A DNA stretch of 64,000 nucleotides, taken from assembly GCA_943367595.1 (NCBI GenBank), contig CALRJS020000008.1, positions 1-64,000 of the forward strand. The letters are read 5' to 3'. Of this stretch, positions 1 through 6,996 are shown piece after piece. The notes under the pieces were generated by a model, which was not told the DNA's origin, did no database searches, and was given only the letters and a program-made list of their open reading frames with translations. Source of the DNA: MW101C3 sp943367595. GTDB lineage: Bacteria; Cyanobacteriota; Cyanobacteriia; PCC-6307; Cyanobiaceae. The position numbers were made by a program, and so were the translations under genes. Each line of letters starts with the position of its first letter. Positions within the stretch are counted from its first letter, which is position 1.

Positions 1-150
1 ATCGCTACCTGGGTGCCTTCAATTACCGCTTCAACCGCCGCTTCAACTTGGCAACAATGACTGAGCGAGTGGTTCATGCCATCTGCAGCTGCGACGCTCG
101 GCCGGAACGCATCTTGAGGAGTGCGGAGCTAGCTACCTAATCAGGTCCCC
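1..150 (+). mobile_element. Right-hand end of an IS1595-type insertion sequence
   Basis: Only the distal end of the element lies in the window. It carries the C-terminus of a transposase followed by a few bases that read CTAATCAGGTCCCC near 137-150, which could be the terminal inverted repeat. The downstream D-lactate dehydrogenase coding frame begins abruptly next to it, so the right boundary lies somewhere between about 140 and 151. The left end and any target-site duplication are outside the window, so the exact ends cannot be fixed. Confidence 0.65.
3..140 (+). CDS. IS1595-family transposase, C-terminal fragment
   Basis: This is a partial reading frame that enters from the left edge and stops with TAA at 138-140. 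The visible 45 residues begin RYLGAFNYRFNRRFNL, which matches the signature near the end of the ISXO2-like/IS1595 DDE transposase domain (the Y-L-x-x-F-x-x-R-F-N-R-R pattern). The protein would catalyse transposition of its own element. The catalytic DDE residues are not in the window, so its activity cannot be judged. Confidence 0.75.
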   Translation, partial: RYLGAFNYRFNRRFNLATMTERVVHAICSCDARPERILRSAELAT

Positions 151-844
151 CTATGCGGTGGCTGAACATGCGGTGGCGTTGCTGCTGAGCCTGAACCGCA
201 AGGTGCACCGGGCGTACAACCGGGTGCGGGAGATGAATTTCTCGCTGCAGGGCCTGGTGGGGAGCGATCTGCACCGCAAGACGGTGGGAATCGTGGGCAC
301 GGGCAAGATCGGCAAGATCGTGGCGCGCATTCTTCACGGCTTCGGCATGGTGGTGGTGGCCTACGACCCCTATCCCGATGCCGCCTGGGCGGCGCGTGAG
401 GGCATCACCTATCTCGATCCCATCACATTGGCCTCGATGAGTGATGTGATCTCCCTGCACGTTCCGCTCACGCCGGAAACCCATCACATCATCCGGCGCG
501 AAACCATTGAGCGCATGAAACCGGGCGTGATTCTCGTCAATGTGAGCCGTGGCGGCCTGATTGACACTTCCGCGCTGATCGAGGCGCTCAAGTCGGGCCG
601 GCTCGGTGGAGTGGCACTTGATGTCTATGAGGAAGAGGAGGGGGTGTTCTTCGAGGATCTCTCCAGCCATGTGCTTCAAGACGACCTGCTCGCCAGGCTG
701 CTCACCTTCCCCAACGTGCTGATCACCGCCCACCAGGCCTTCCTCACCCACGAGGCGCTGGGCGACATCGCCCACGTGACCGGCGCCAACCTGCGGGCTC
801 TGGCGGCGGCGCACCCCTTCCTGAAGGGTTCCGTGCTCACCTGA
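146..844 (+). pseudogene. ldhA: D-lactate dehydrogenase (2-hydroxyacid dehydrogenase), 5'-truncated by an IS
   Basis: The intact enzyme would reduce pyruvate to D-lactate with NADH in the cytosol. The frame keeps the Rossmann nucleotide-binding domain (GIVGTGKIG) and the catalytic Arg (VNVSRGG), Glu (ALDVYEEEEG) and His (LITAHQAF). It lacks about the first 100 of some 330 family residues. The family-like sequence SPYAVAEHAVALLLSLNRK starts directly at the IS end, and the GTG at 158 lies inside this conserved block, so it is not the native start. Residual translation from 158 would yield 228 residues without the N-terminal part of the substrate-binding domain. The call as a broken gene is firm; the exact substrate of the parent enzyme is inferred from the family. 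Confidence 0.82.
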
Positions 845-863
845 CGACGGCATCGTTTCCCCC

Positions 864-2045
864 ATGGATCCACACACCCCTGCCCAGCTGCGGCAGCTCA
901 TGTCGGCGCTGGCGAACAAGAGCTACTTCAACTACGGCGGCCAGGGCCCCCTGCCGACGCCCTCGCTCGCGGCGATCACCGCCAGCTGGCAGCGGCTGCA
1001 GGAGCTGGGCCCGTTCACGGCAGACGTCTGGCCCTGGCTTTCAGCGCAACTGAGCAGTCTGCGCGGGGTTCTGGCGGCTGGCTGCGGCGTCCCTCCCGAT
1101 CGGTTGGCGCTCACCGAGAACGTGTCGAGCGGCTGCGTGCTGCCGCTCTGGGGGCTCCCCTGGCAGCCCGGCGACGCTTTGCTGATCAGTGATTGCGAGC
1201 ACCCCGGCATCGTGGCGGCCTGCCGCGAGCTGGCGCGCCGCGAAGGCCTCAGCCTCGACACCCTGGCGGTGAAGGAGATCCGCGGCGATTCCGCCGCTGC
1301 GGTGGAGGCCGCCGTGCTGGCGGCGCTCGAAGCCGCACTGACGCCGCGCACCCGCCTGGTGGTGCTCTCCCACCTGCTCTGGAACACCGGCCTGGTGATG
1401 CCGATCGCGGCTGTGGCTGCGCGGCTGCGGGAGCACGCGCGCCAACCGTGGTTGCTGGTGGATGCGGCCCAGTCGGTGGGAAGCCTGCCCGTGGCTGAAG
1501 CCGCCAGCCAGGCTGATATCTACGCCTTCACTGGCCACAAGTGGTGCTGCGGCCCCGAAGGGCTGGGTGGGGTGGCGTTGTCGGCGCGGCTGCTGGTGGA
1601 GTCGCAGCCCACGCTGGGAGGCTGGCGCAGCCTGGCGAACGAATCGCAGGGGGGCAGTGCCTGGCACACCGACAGCCGCCGCTTCGAAGTGGCCACCTCC
1701 TGCACGCCGCTGCTGGCAGGGTTGCACACCTCGCTGGCGTTGCTGGAGTCGCTGGGCTCGTGCGAGCAGCGGCTTTCGCTGATCCAGGAGCGCAGCAGCA
1801 AGCTGTGGCAGGGGCTGCAGGAGATTGATGGGATCACGCCGCTGCTGAGCGCGGCGCCACCTGCTGGCCTGGTGAGTTTCACCGTGGCTGGTCAGAGCCC
1901 CCAGGCGGTGGTGCAGGCGCTGGGGAAGCAGGGCCTCTGGCTGCGCAGCCTCGACGACCCGGCCTGTCTGAGGGCCTGCACCCATGTGACCACCAGCGCA
2001 GCCGAGGTGGAACGGCTGCTCGACACCCTGCGTCAGCTGGTGTGA
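864..2045 (+). CDS. Class V aminotransferase-fold PLP enzyme, probable L-cysteine/cystine C-S lyase
   Basis: The 393-residue protein has the fold-type I layout of NifS/SufS-like enzymes. It contains a TENVSSG phosphate-binding region, the segment LLVDAAQSVG with the PLP-ring Asp, and FTGHKWCCGPEGLGG, whose Lys would bind PLP. It lacks the mobile-loop Cys-containing segment expected of a true cysteine desulfurase. Its length and the GHKW-x-x-GPEG pattern are close to the cyanobacterial cyst(e)ine lyase C-DES, which releases persulfide sulfur from cystine. It starts 20 bp after the broken ldhA. Assignment to C-DES rather than another SufS-like subgroup is inference. Confidence 0.72.
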   Translation: MDPHTPAQLRQLMSALANKSYFNYGGQGPLPTPSLAAITASWQRLQELGPFTADVWPWLSAQLSSLRGVLAAGCGVPPDRLALTENVSSGCVLPLWGLPWQPGDALLISDCEHPGIVAACRELARREGLSLDTLAVKEIRGDSAAAVEAAVLAALEAALTPRTRLVVLSHLLWNTGLVMPIAAVAARLREHARQPWLLVDAAQSVGSLPVAEAASQADIYAFTGHKWCCGPEGLGGVALSARLLVESQPTLGGWRSLANESQGGSAWHTDSRRFEVATSCTPLLAGLHTSLALLESLGSCEQRLSLIQERSSKLWQGLQEIDGITPLLSAAPPAGLVSFTVAGQSPQAVVQALGKQGLWLRSLDDPACLRACTHVTTSAAEVERLLDTLRQLV

Positions 2046-2126
2046 GGCTCCTGAGCCGGCGGTAACCCAGGAGCGTTGCGCTGGCCATGAGCCGGGAGCG
2101 TTCCGCAGCCCATGAGCCGGGAGCGA

Positions 2127-2870
2127 TCAGCCGACCGTGTCGGAGGCCATCAGGGTGCGGTGAACCCAGCCCGCCAGCAGGGCGCCGGCAATCGGTGCCA
2201 CCCAGAACAGCCACAGCTGCGCCATGGCATCGCCGCCGACCCACACCGCCACGGCGGTGCTGCGGGCGGGGTTCACGGAGGTGTTGGTGACGGGGATGCT
2301 GATGAGGTGAATCAGGGTGAGGCTGAGGCCGATCGGCACCCCGGCGAAGCCGCCGGGAGCCAGGCGATCGGTGGCGCCCATGATCACCAGCAGGAACACG
2401 AACGTGAGGATCACTTCGATCACCAGCGCTGCCAGGAAGCCGTAGCCGCCGGGAGAGTGGGCTCCCCAGCCGTTGGTGGCCAGCGGATTGCCACCGGTGA
2501 GGGCGAAGCCCTCCCTGCCGCTGGCCACGAGCAGGATCACACCGCCGGCGATCACGCCGCCGAGCACCTGGGCGATCACGTAAGGCAGCAGCTGGGAGCC
2601 GGGAAACTTGCCGCCGGCCCACAGCCCGAAGCTGACGGCCGGGTTGATGTGACAGCCGGAGATGTGCCCGAAGGTGTAGACCATGGTCAGCAGGGTCAGA
2701 CCGAAGGCGAGCGAGACGCCGAGGAAGCCAAGACCCAGCGGGTTGGCGGCGGGGTTGTCGTAGGGGAACACCGCTGCCAGCACGGCGCTGCCGCAGCCTC
2801 CGAGCACCAGCCAGAAGGTGCCGATCAGTTCAGCGAAGAACTTCTTCGCCAGTGGAACACTGGAGGCCAT
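2127..2870 (-). CDS. aqpZ: Aquaporin Z, water channel
   Basis: This 247-residue inner-membrane protein has the six-helix MIP fold, with two NPA half-helices: GCHINPAVSFGLWAG in the first half and TSVNPARSTAV in the second. The Arg after the second NPA belongs to the selectivity filter. The start MASSVPLAKKFFAELIGTFW matches the conserved family N-terminus. The narrow-filter signature favours water over glycerol. The gene is separated by about 130 bp from murE, which is transcribed in the same direction. Confidence 0.93.
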   Translation of the reverse strand: MASSVPLAKKFFAELIGTFWLVLGGCGSAVLAAVFPYDNPAANPLGLGFLGVSLAFGLTLLTMVYTFGHISGCHINPAVSFGLWAGGKFPGSQLLPYVIAQVLGGVIAGGVILLVASGREGFALTGGNPLATNGWGAHSPGGYGFLAALVIEVILTFVFLLVIMGATDRLAPGGFAGVPIGLSLTLIHLISIPVTNTSVNPARSTAVAVWVGGDAMAQLWLFWVAPIAGALLAGWVHRTLMASDTVG

Positions 2871-3003
2871 GCGGGTTGAGCGGCGGTATCGCGGTTGATC
2901 TTCTCACCGCCTGGTGATGGTTTTCGGCCGTTTGTGTGTTCAAACGCACAGTTTTATGGAGCGGACGGCGCGGCTGCCTCTCCCTGGCAAGGTCGCTCGC
3001 TCC

Positions 3004-4560
3004 TCAGGCGCTTCTGAGCTGCAGCGCCTTCTGCGCTTCTTCCCGATCGTCGAAGTGGATCTTGGTGGTGCCGAGGATCTGATAGTCCTCATGGCCCTTG
3101 CCGGCGATCAGCACCAGATCGCCGGGCGCCGCGCTGGCGATGCCGAGGGCGATGGCGGCGGCCCGGTCTCCCTCCACCACCAGGTCGGTGCCGGCGGGAA
3201 TGCCGGCCACCACGTCGTCAAGGATGAGCTGGGGGTCTTCCGTGCGCGGATTGTCGGAGGTGACCACTACCCGATCCGCCAGCCGGGCAGCGATCGCCGC
3301 CATCTGGGGCCGCTTGCCGCGGTCGCGGTCGCCGCCGCAGCCGAACACGCAGATCAGCCGGCCGGAGCAGAAGGGCCGGCAGGCGGCCAGGGCGTTCTCC
3401 AGCCCATCGGGGGTGTGGGCGTAGTCCACCAGCACCGCCGGCAGGCCAGCGCCGGCACCGCCAGCCAGCACCACCCGCTCCATGCGGCCGGGCACCCCGC
3501 GGAAGCTGCCGATCGCCGCCAGCAGCGGGGCCAGCTCCAGCCCCTGCTGCAGCAGAGCTCCCACCGCTTCCAGCAGGTTCATCAGGTTGAAGCGCCCCAC
3601 CAGCGGCGAACGGAAGAGCCCGGATCCCAGCGGGCTCACCAGGGTGCCGCTGACGCCATCGGCCCCGAACACCAGGTCACGCACGCTCAGCTCCGCCACG
3701 CCCGCCCCCGCTGCCGTTTCGGCCGGCGTCGCCAGTGAGCAGCGCCAGAGGCGCGCGCCGAGGGTGTCCGCCAGGCGCTCCGCCAGCCGCGCGCCCCACG
3801 GGTCGTCGATGTTCACCACCGCGCCCCCTGCCAGCCGCTCGGAGGCGAACAGCAGGGCCTTGGCCTCGAAGTAGGCCTGCATCGACGGGTGGTAGTCGAG
3901 ATGGTCCTGGGTGAGGTTGGTGAACACGGCGCCGGCGAAGCGGCAGCCCGCCACCCGCGCCTGATCAAGCGCATGGGAGCTCACTTCCATCGCCCCGACC
4001 CGGGCGCCCGCGGCCACCGCCTCGGCCAGTTGCCGCTGCAGCTCATCGGCGAAGGCGGTGGTGTGGGAGGCGGTGGCGCTGTGCCCGGGCCAGCGGTTGC
4101 TGAGCGTGCCGAACAGGGCGACCGGCTGGCCGCAGGCGGCTGCCAGATGTTCGATCAGATGGGTGGTGGTGGTCTTGCCGTTGGTGCCTGTGACGCCGAT
4201 CAGGGCCAGCTGCTGGCTGGGCTCCCCCCAGAAGGCTGCAGCCAGCCGTCCGGCGATTTCCGCCAGCGGTCCGGGCACCACCAGCACCGGGTCGGTGGCG
4301 GCGGGCGGGCACTGGGCGGCGGCCGCCGCGCCGATCACCGCAGCCACCGCGCCATTGCTCAGCGCCTTGGGCCAGAACACGCCGCCATCCACCTGACCGC
4401 CAGGCACCCCCACGAACAGGGTGCCGGCACCCACATGGCGGGAATCGCAGCTCACGCCGGTGACGGTTCCATCCCCCAGGGCGGGGGGCACCTCCAGACC
4501 GCTCTTGTGCAGGAGGGAATGGAGAGGCTGGGTCATGGGGATGGGGGTAGCAGCCGCCAT
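3004..4560 (-). CDS. murE: UDP-N-acetylmuramoyl-L-alanyl-D-glutamate--2,6-diaminopimelate ligase
   Basis: MurE adds meso-diaminopimelate to UDP-MurNAc-L-Ala-D-Glu in the cytosolic stage of peptidoglycan synthesis. The ATP P-loop GVTGTNGKTTTT lies near residues 122-133, and the DNPR motif (TSDNPRTEDP) in the C-terminal domain marks specificity for diaminopimelate rather than lysine. The length (518) is normal. A second ATG eight codons in (4536) starts MTQPLHSLL and may be the true start. The glutaredoxin-like gene ends 21 bp upstream, so the two are probably co-transcribed. Confidence 0.95.
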   Translation of the reverse strand: MAAATPIPMTQPLHSLLHKSGLEVPPALGDGTVTGVSCDSRHVGAGTLFVGVPGGQVDGGVFWPKALSNGAVAAVIGAAAAAQCPPAATDPVLVVPGPLAEIAGRLAAAFWGEPSQQLALIGVTGTNGKTTTTHLIEHLAAACGQPVALFGTLSNRWPGHSATASHTTAFADELQRQLAEAVAAGARVGAMEVSSHALDQARVAGCRFAGAVFTNLTQDHLDYHPSMQAYFEAKALLFASERLAGGAVVNIDDPWGARLAERLADTLGARLWRCSLATPAETAAGAGVAELSVRDLVFGADGVSGTLVSPLGSGLFRSPLVGRFNLMNLLEAVGALLQQGLELAPLLAAIGSFRGVPGRMERVVLAGGAGAGLPAVLVDYAHTPDGLENALAACRPFCSGRLICVFGCGGDRDRGKRPQMAAIAARLADRVVVTSDNPRTEDPQLILDDVVAGIPAGTDLVVEGDRAAAIALGIASAAPGDLVLIAGKGHEDYQILGTTKIHFDDREEAQKALQLRSA

Positions 4561-4581
4561 GGGGGCGGGGTTCGCAGGGTT

Positions 4582-4890
4582 TTAGGCGGATTCGGGGGCG
4601 TCCGATAGCGCTGCCAGACACTTCCTCAGCCAGCGGTCGAGGGCGGCCCCGCTGAGCCGCGGCGAGGCCCGCGGCAATTCCTGCAGCTGATCGGCGCGCC
4701 GTACGGCCAGCACCGGAATCTCCAGCCCGTAACGGGCCTCGAGCGCGGGGTCGCTCGCCACATCCACCAGCACCAGCTCGGGCCGGGGGTCAAGCGCCCG
4801 CAGCCGTTGCTCCAGCCCGTCGCAGAGGCAGCAGCCGTCGCGCCGGTAGAGCGTCAGAGGGGGAAGGCCGGCCGTGGCGGTCATCGGCAA
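4582..4890 (-). CDS. Glutaredoxin-like small thioredoxin-fold protein (DUF836 type)
   Basis: The 102-residue protein starts with a beta strand followed by YRRDGCCLCDGLEQRL, a Cys-x-Cys/Cys-Cys-x-Cys redox centre typical of the short glutaredoxin-like DUF836 family. A cis-Pro segment (LEIPVLAV) follows, as expected for a thioredoxin fold. The third residue is also Met (4884), so the start is uncertain by two codons. It lies between yidD and murE on the same strand. Its physiological partner is not known. Confidence 0.82.
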   Translation of the reverse strand: MPMTATAGLPPLTLYRRDGCCLCDGLEQRLRALDPRPELVLVDVASDPALEARYGLEIPVLAVRRADQLQELPRASPRLSGAALDRWLRKCLAALSDAPESA

Positions 4891-4914
4891 GGGATGGCGT
4901 GGGGGGAGAGAACT

Positions 4915-5226
4915 TCAGTCGGGAACCGGATCGCAGCCGCACGGCGTGAAGGGGTGACAGCGCAGCAGGCGGCGGGCCGTGAGCCAACCGCCCCGCCAGG
5001 GGCCATGGCGTTGGATCGCCTCCAGGCCATAGGCGCTGCAGCTGGGGATGAAGCGGCAGCGGGGCCCCAGCAGGGGAGACAGCCACTGCCGGTAGGCCTG
5101 GATCAGGCCCACAAGCACCCGGGCGACCAAGGCGGAGAGGGCGTTGGCCCCGAAAGATAGAGTGTTGGGCTGGCGTTCCACTGCCGGGAGCTGCCGAGGG
5201 AAACCTCCAGCATGCTCCCAGGTCAA
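4915..5226 (-). CDS. yidD: Membrane protein insertion efficiency factor YidD
   Basis: The core LIQAYRQWLSPLLGPRCRFIPSCSAYGLEAI followed by RRLLRCHPFTPCGCDPVP is the YidD signature, with its conserved cysteines. YidD is a small membrane-associated protein that assists YidC-dependent insertion. The longest frame uses a TTG at 5226 and has about 32 atypical N-terminal residues. This would leave only 38 bp to the divergent rpsD start, so an internal start, for example the TTG at 5130 just before VARVLVGLIQAY, is more likely. Confidence 0.88.
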   Translation of the reverse strand: MTWEHAGGFPRQLPAVERQPNTLSFGANALSALVARVLVGLIQAYRQWLSPLLGPRCRFIPSCSAYGLEAIQRHGPWRGGWLTARRLLRCHPFTPCGCDPVPD

Positions 5227-5264
5227 CGGCGGCGCCGGTCCATCCCTTTAAACAGCTTTCCCCG

Positions 5265-5873
5265 ATGTCTCGATACCGCGGCCCTCGCCTGAGGATCACG
5301 CGGCGCTTGGGAGACCTCCCCGGTCTCACCCGTAAGTCCGCCAAGCGGGCTTATCCCCCCGGTCAGCACGGCCAAGCCCGTCGCAAGCGCTCCGAATACG
5401 CCATCCGTCTGGAAGAGAAGCAGAAACTTCGCTTCAACTACGGCATCTCCGAGCGTCAGCTCGTGCGCTACGTGAAGAAAGCGCGCGCCCAGGAAGGTTC
5501 CACCGGAACCAACCTGCTCAAACTGCTCGAGAACCGTCTCGACAACGTCTGCTTCCGTCTCGGTTTCGGCCCCACCGTGCCCGGCGCCCGCCAGCTGGTG
5601 AACCACGGCCACATCACCGTGAACGGCCGCGTCGTTGACATCCCCAGCTATCAGTGCCGCGCCGGTGATGTGATCACCGTGCGTCAGCGCAAGGCCAGCA
5701 AGCAGCTGGCTGAAGGCAACCTGGAGTTCCCCGGTCTCTCCAACATCCCCCCCAACCTCGAGCTCGACAAAGCCAAGCTCTCGGCCAAGGTCAACGGCCG
5801 CATTGAGCGTGAATGGGTGGCGCTGGAGATCAACGAACTGCTGGTGGTGGAGTACTACTCCCGCAAGGTGTGA
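5265..5873 (+). CDS. rpsD: 30S ribosomal protein S4
   Basis: The 202-residue protein begins MSRYRGPRLRITRRLGDLPGLT, the cyanobacterial/plastid form of S4. It contains the S4 RNA-binding domain around NRLDNVCFRLGFGPTVPGARQLVNHGHITVNG. S4 is a primary 16S rRNA-binding protein needed for early assembly of the small subunit. The gene stands alone and ends about 40 bp before a strong intrinsic terminator. Confidence 0.98.
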   Translation: MSRYRGPRLRITRRLGDLPGLTRKSAKRAYPPGQHGQARRKRSEYAIRLEEKQKLRFNYGISERQLVRYVKKARAQEGSTGTNLLKLLENRLDNVCFRLGFGPTVPGARQLVNHGHITVNGRVVDIPSYQCRAGDVITVRQRKASKQLAEGNLEFPGLSNIPPNLELDKAKLSAKVNGRIEREWVALEINELLVVEYYSRKV

Positions 5874-5913
5874 TCCTCGGGATCGAAACCCCACCAGGCT
5901 TTTGTTCATCACA

Positions 5914-5936
5914 CCCCGCCCTCGGCGGGGTTTTTT
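5914..5936 (+). terminator. Intrinsic terminator of rpsD
   Basis: The inverted repeat CCCCGCC-CTC-GGCGGGG (seven perfect G/C pairs, three-base loop) is followed directly by six T residues. It stands 40 bp after the rpsD stop and before the convergent trpC gene. Confidence 0.93.
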
Positions 5937-5991
5937 CATGGTCGAGCTCTGGCTTGCACGCTCGCAGTACCACCAGGGCCGCATTGAGCCA

Positions 5992-6930
5992 TCAGCCGCT
6001 GATCAGTTGCTCCAACGCGGCGGTCACATCCGGCTGGCGCATCAGCGCTTCCCCCACCAGCACCGCATCGGCGCCGGCGCTCTGCACCCGGTCGAGGTCG
6101 TCGCGGCTGAACAGCCCCGATTCGCTCACCAGCAGTGCCCCCCGCTGCCGCACCTGATCGCCGAAACGGGCCATCAATTGCTCAGTGGTGGCGAGGTCGG
6201 TGTGGAAGCTGGTGAGGTCGCGGTTGTTGATGCCGATCAGGGTGTGAGCCGCCGTGCTCTGCTCCGACCAGATGGGCAGGCGCAGCATCCGCTCCAGCTC
6301 GTCGGCGTCGTGCACCTCCACCAGCACGGCCAGCCCCAGGGCCCGGGCCACCTTCATCAGGTACACCACGTCCTGGTCAGTGAGGATCGCCGCGATCAGC
6401 AGGGCCGCATCGGCGCCGGCGGCGCGCGCCTGGTGCAGCTGGTAGGGGGAAAGGATGAAGTCCTTGCAGAGCAGGGGCAGATCCACCACCTGGCGCACCT
6501 CCACCAGCACCTCGAAGCCACCCTGGAAAAAAGTCTTGTCGGTGAGCACCGACAGGCAGCTGGCGCCACCGGCCGCGTAGCCCCTGGCAATGGCCACGGG
6601 ATCGAAATCGGCGCGGATCACGCCTTTGCTGGGGCTGGCTTTCTTGATCTCGGCAATCACCGCAGGCTTGCGGCAGCTCGCCCGCAGCGCGGCGACGAAA
6701 TCACGGGTGGGGGGCAGGTCGCGCAGCTGGCGCTGCAGCGTTTCCAGCGGCACCCGCTCCCTGGCGGCGGCCACCTCGCGATCCTTCTCCCAGACGATCC
6801 GCTCGAGGATGTGCTGAGGCTCCTGCTCGGGATGGGGAATGCCGAATTGAAGATTGGCCACCTTCACCGGCGGATTGGGTGGACGGCGACGAATGTCCAG
6901 GGTTCCAGTCTCCAAGCAATCGCTCAGCAC
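5992..6930 (-). CDS. trpC: Indole-3-glycerol phosphate synthase
   Basis: TrpC closes the indole ring of CdRP in tryptophan synthesis. The TIM-barrel motifs are clear: VIAEIKKASPSKG with the catalytic Lys, LCKDFI, LVEVHD, IGINNRDL and LVSESG. In cyanobacterial homologues the N-terminus begins near the block DIRRRPPNPPVKVANLQF. Here this block starts at residue 12 of the 312-residue frame, so the first ten residues may be extra, although the ATG at 6930 is the only good start codon nearby. It is convergent with rpsD and divergent from the DUF4114 gene. Confidence 0.94.
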   Translation of the reverse strand: MLSDCLETGTLDIRRRPPNPPVKVANLQFGIPHPEQEPQHILERIVWEKDREVAAARERVPLETLQRQLRDLPPTRDFVAALRASCRKPAVIAEIKKASPSKGVIRADFDPVAIARGYAAGGASCLSVLTDKTFFQGGFEVLVEVRQVVDLPLLCKDFILSPYQLHQARAAGADAALLIAAILTDQDVVYLMKVARALGLAVLVEVHDADELERMLRLPIWSEQSTAAHTLIGINNRDLTSFHTDLATTEQLMARFGDQVRQRGALLVSESGLFSRDDLDRVQSAGADAVLVGEALMRQPDVTAALEQLISG

Positions 6931-6984
6931 AGATTGCCATGCCGCTGATCCGGCGGGAAAATCTTGCTACATTCGCGCCAAAAA

Positions 6985-6994
6985 AAGGAAGAAG
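6985..6994 (+). promoter_or_regulatory. Shine-Dalgarno site fixing the start of the DUF4114 gene
   Basis: The purine run AAGGAAGAAG ends two bases before an ATG at 6997. The longest frame opens with a TTG at 6964 upstream of this site, but the purine run supports 6997 as the true start. Confidence 0.6.
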
Positions 6995-6996
6995 CC

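Noticed and set aside
2112..2879. Long plus-strand frame opposite aqpZ
   Set aside because: The complete aquaporin with both NPA motifs lies on the minus strand. The opposing frame is the usual high-GC antisense artefact, as are many others in this window.
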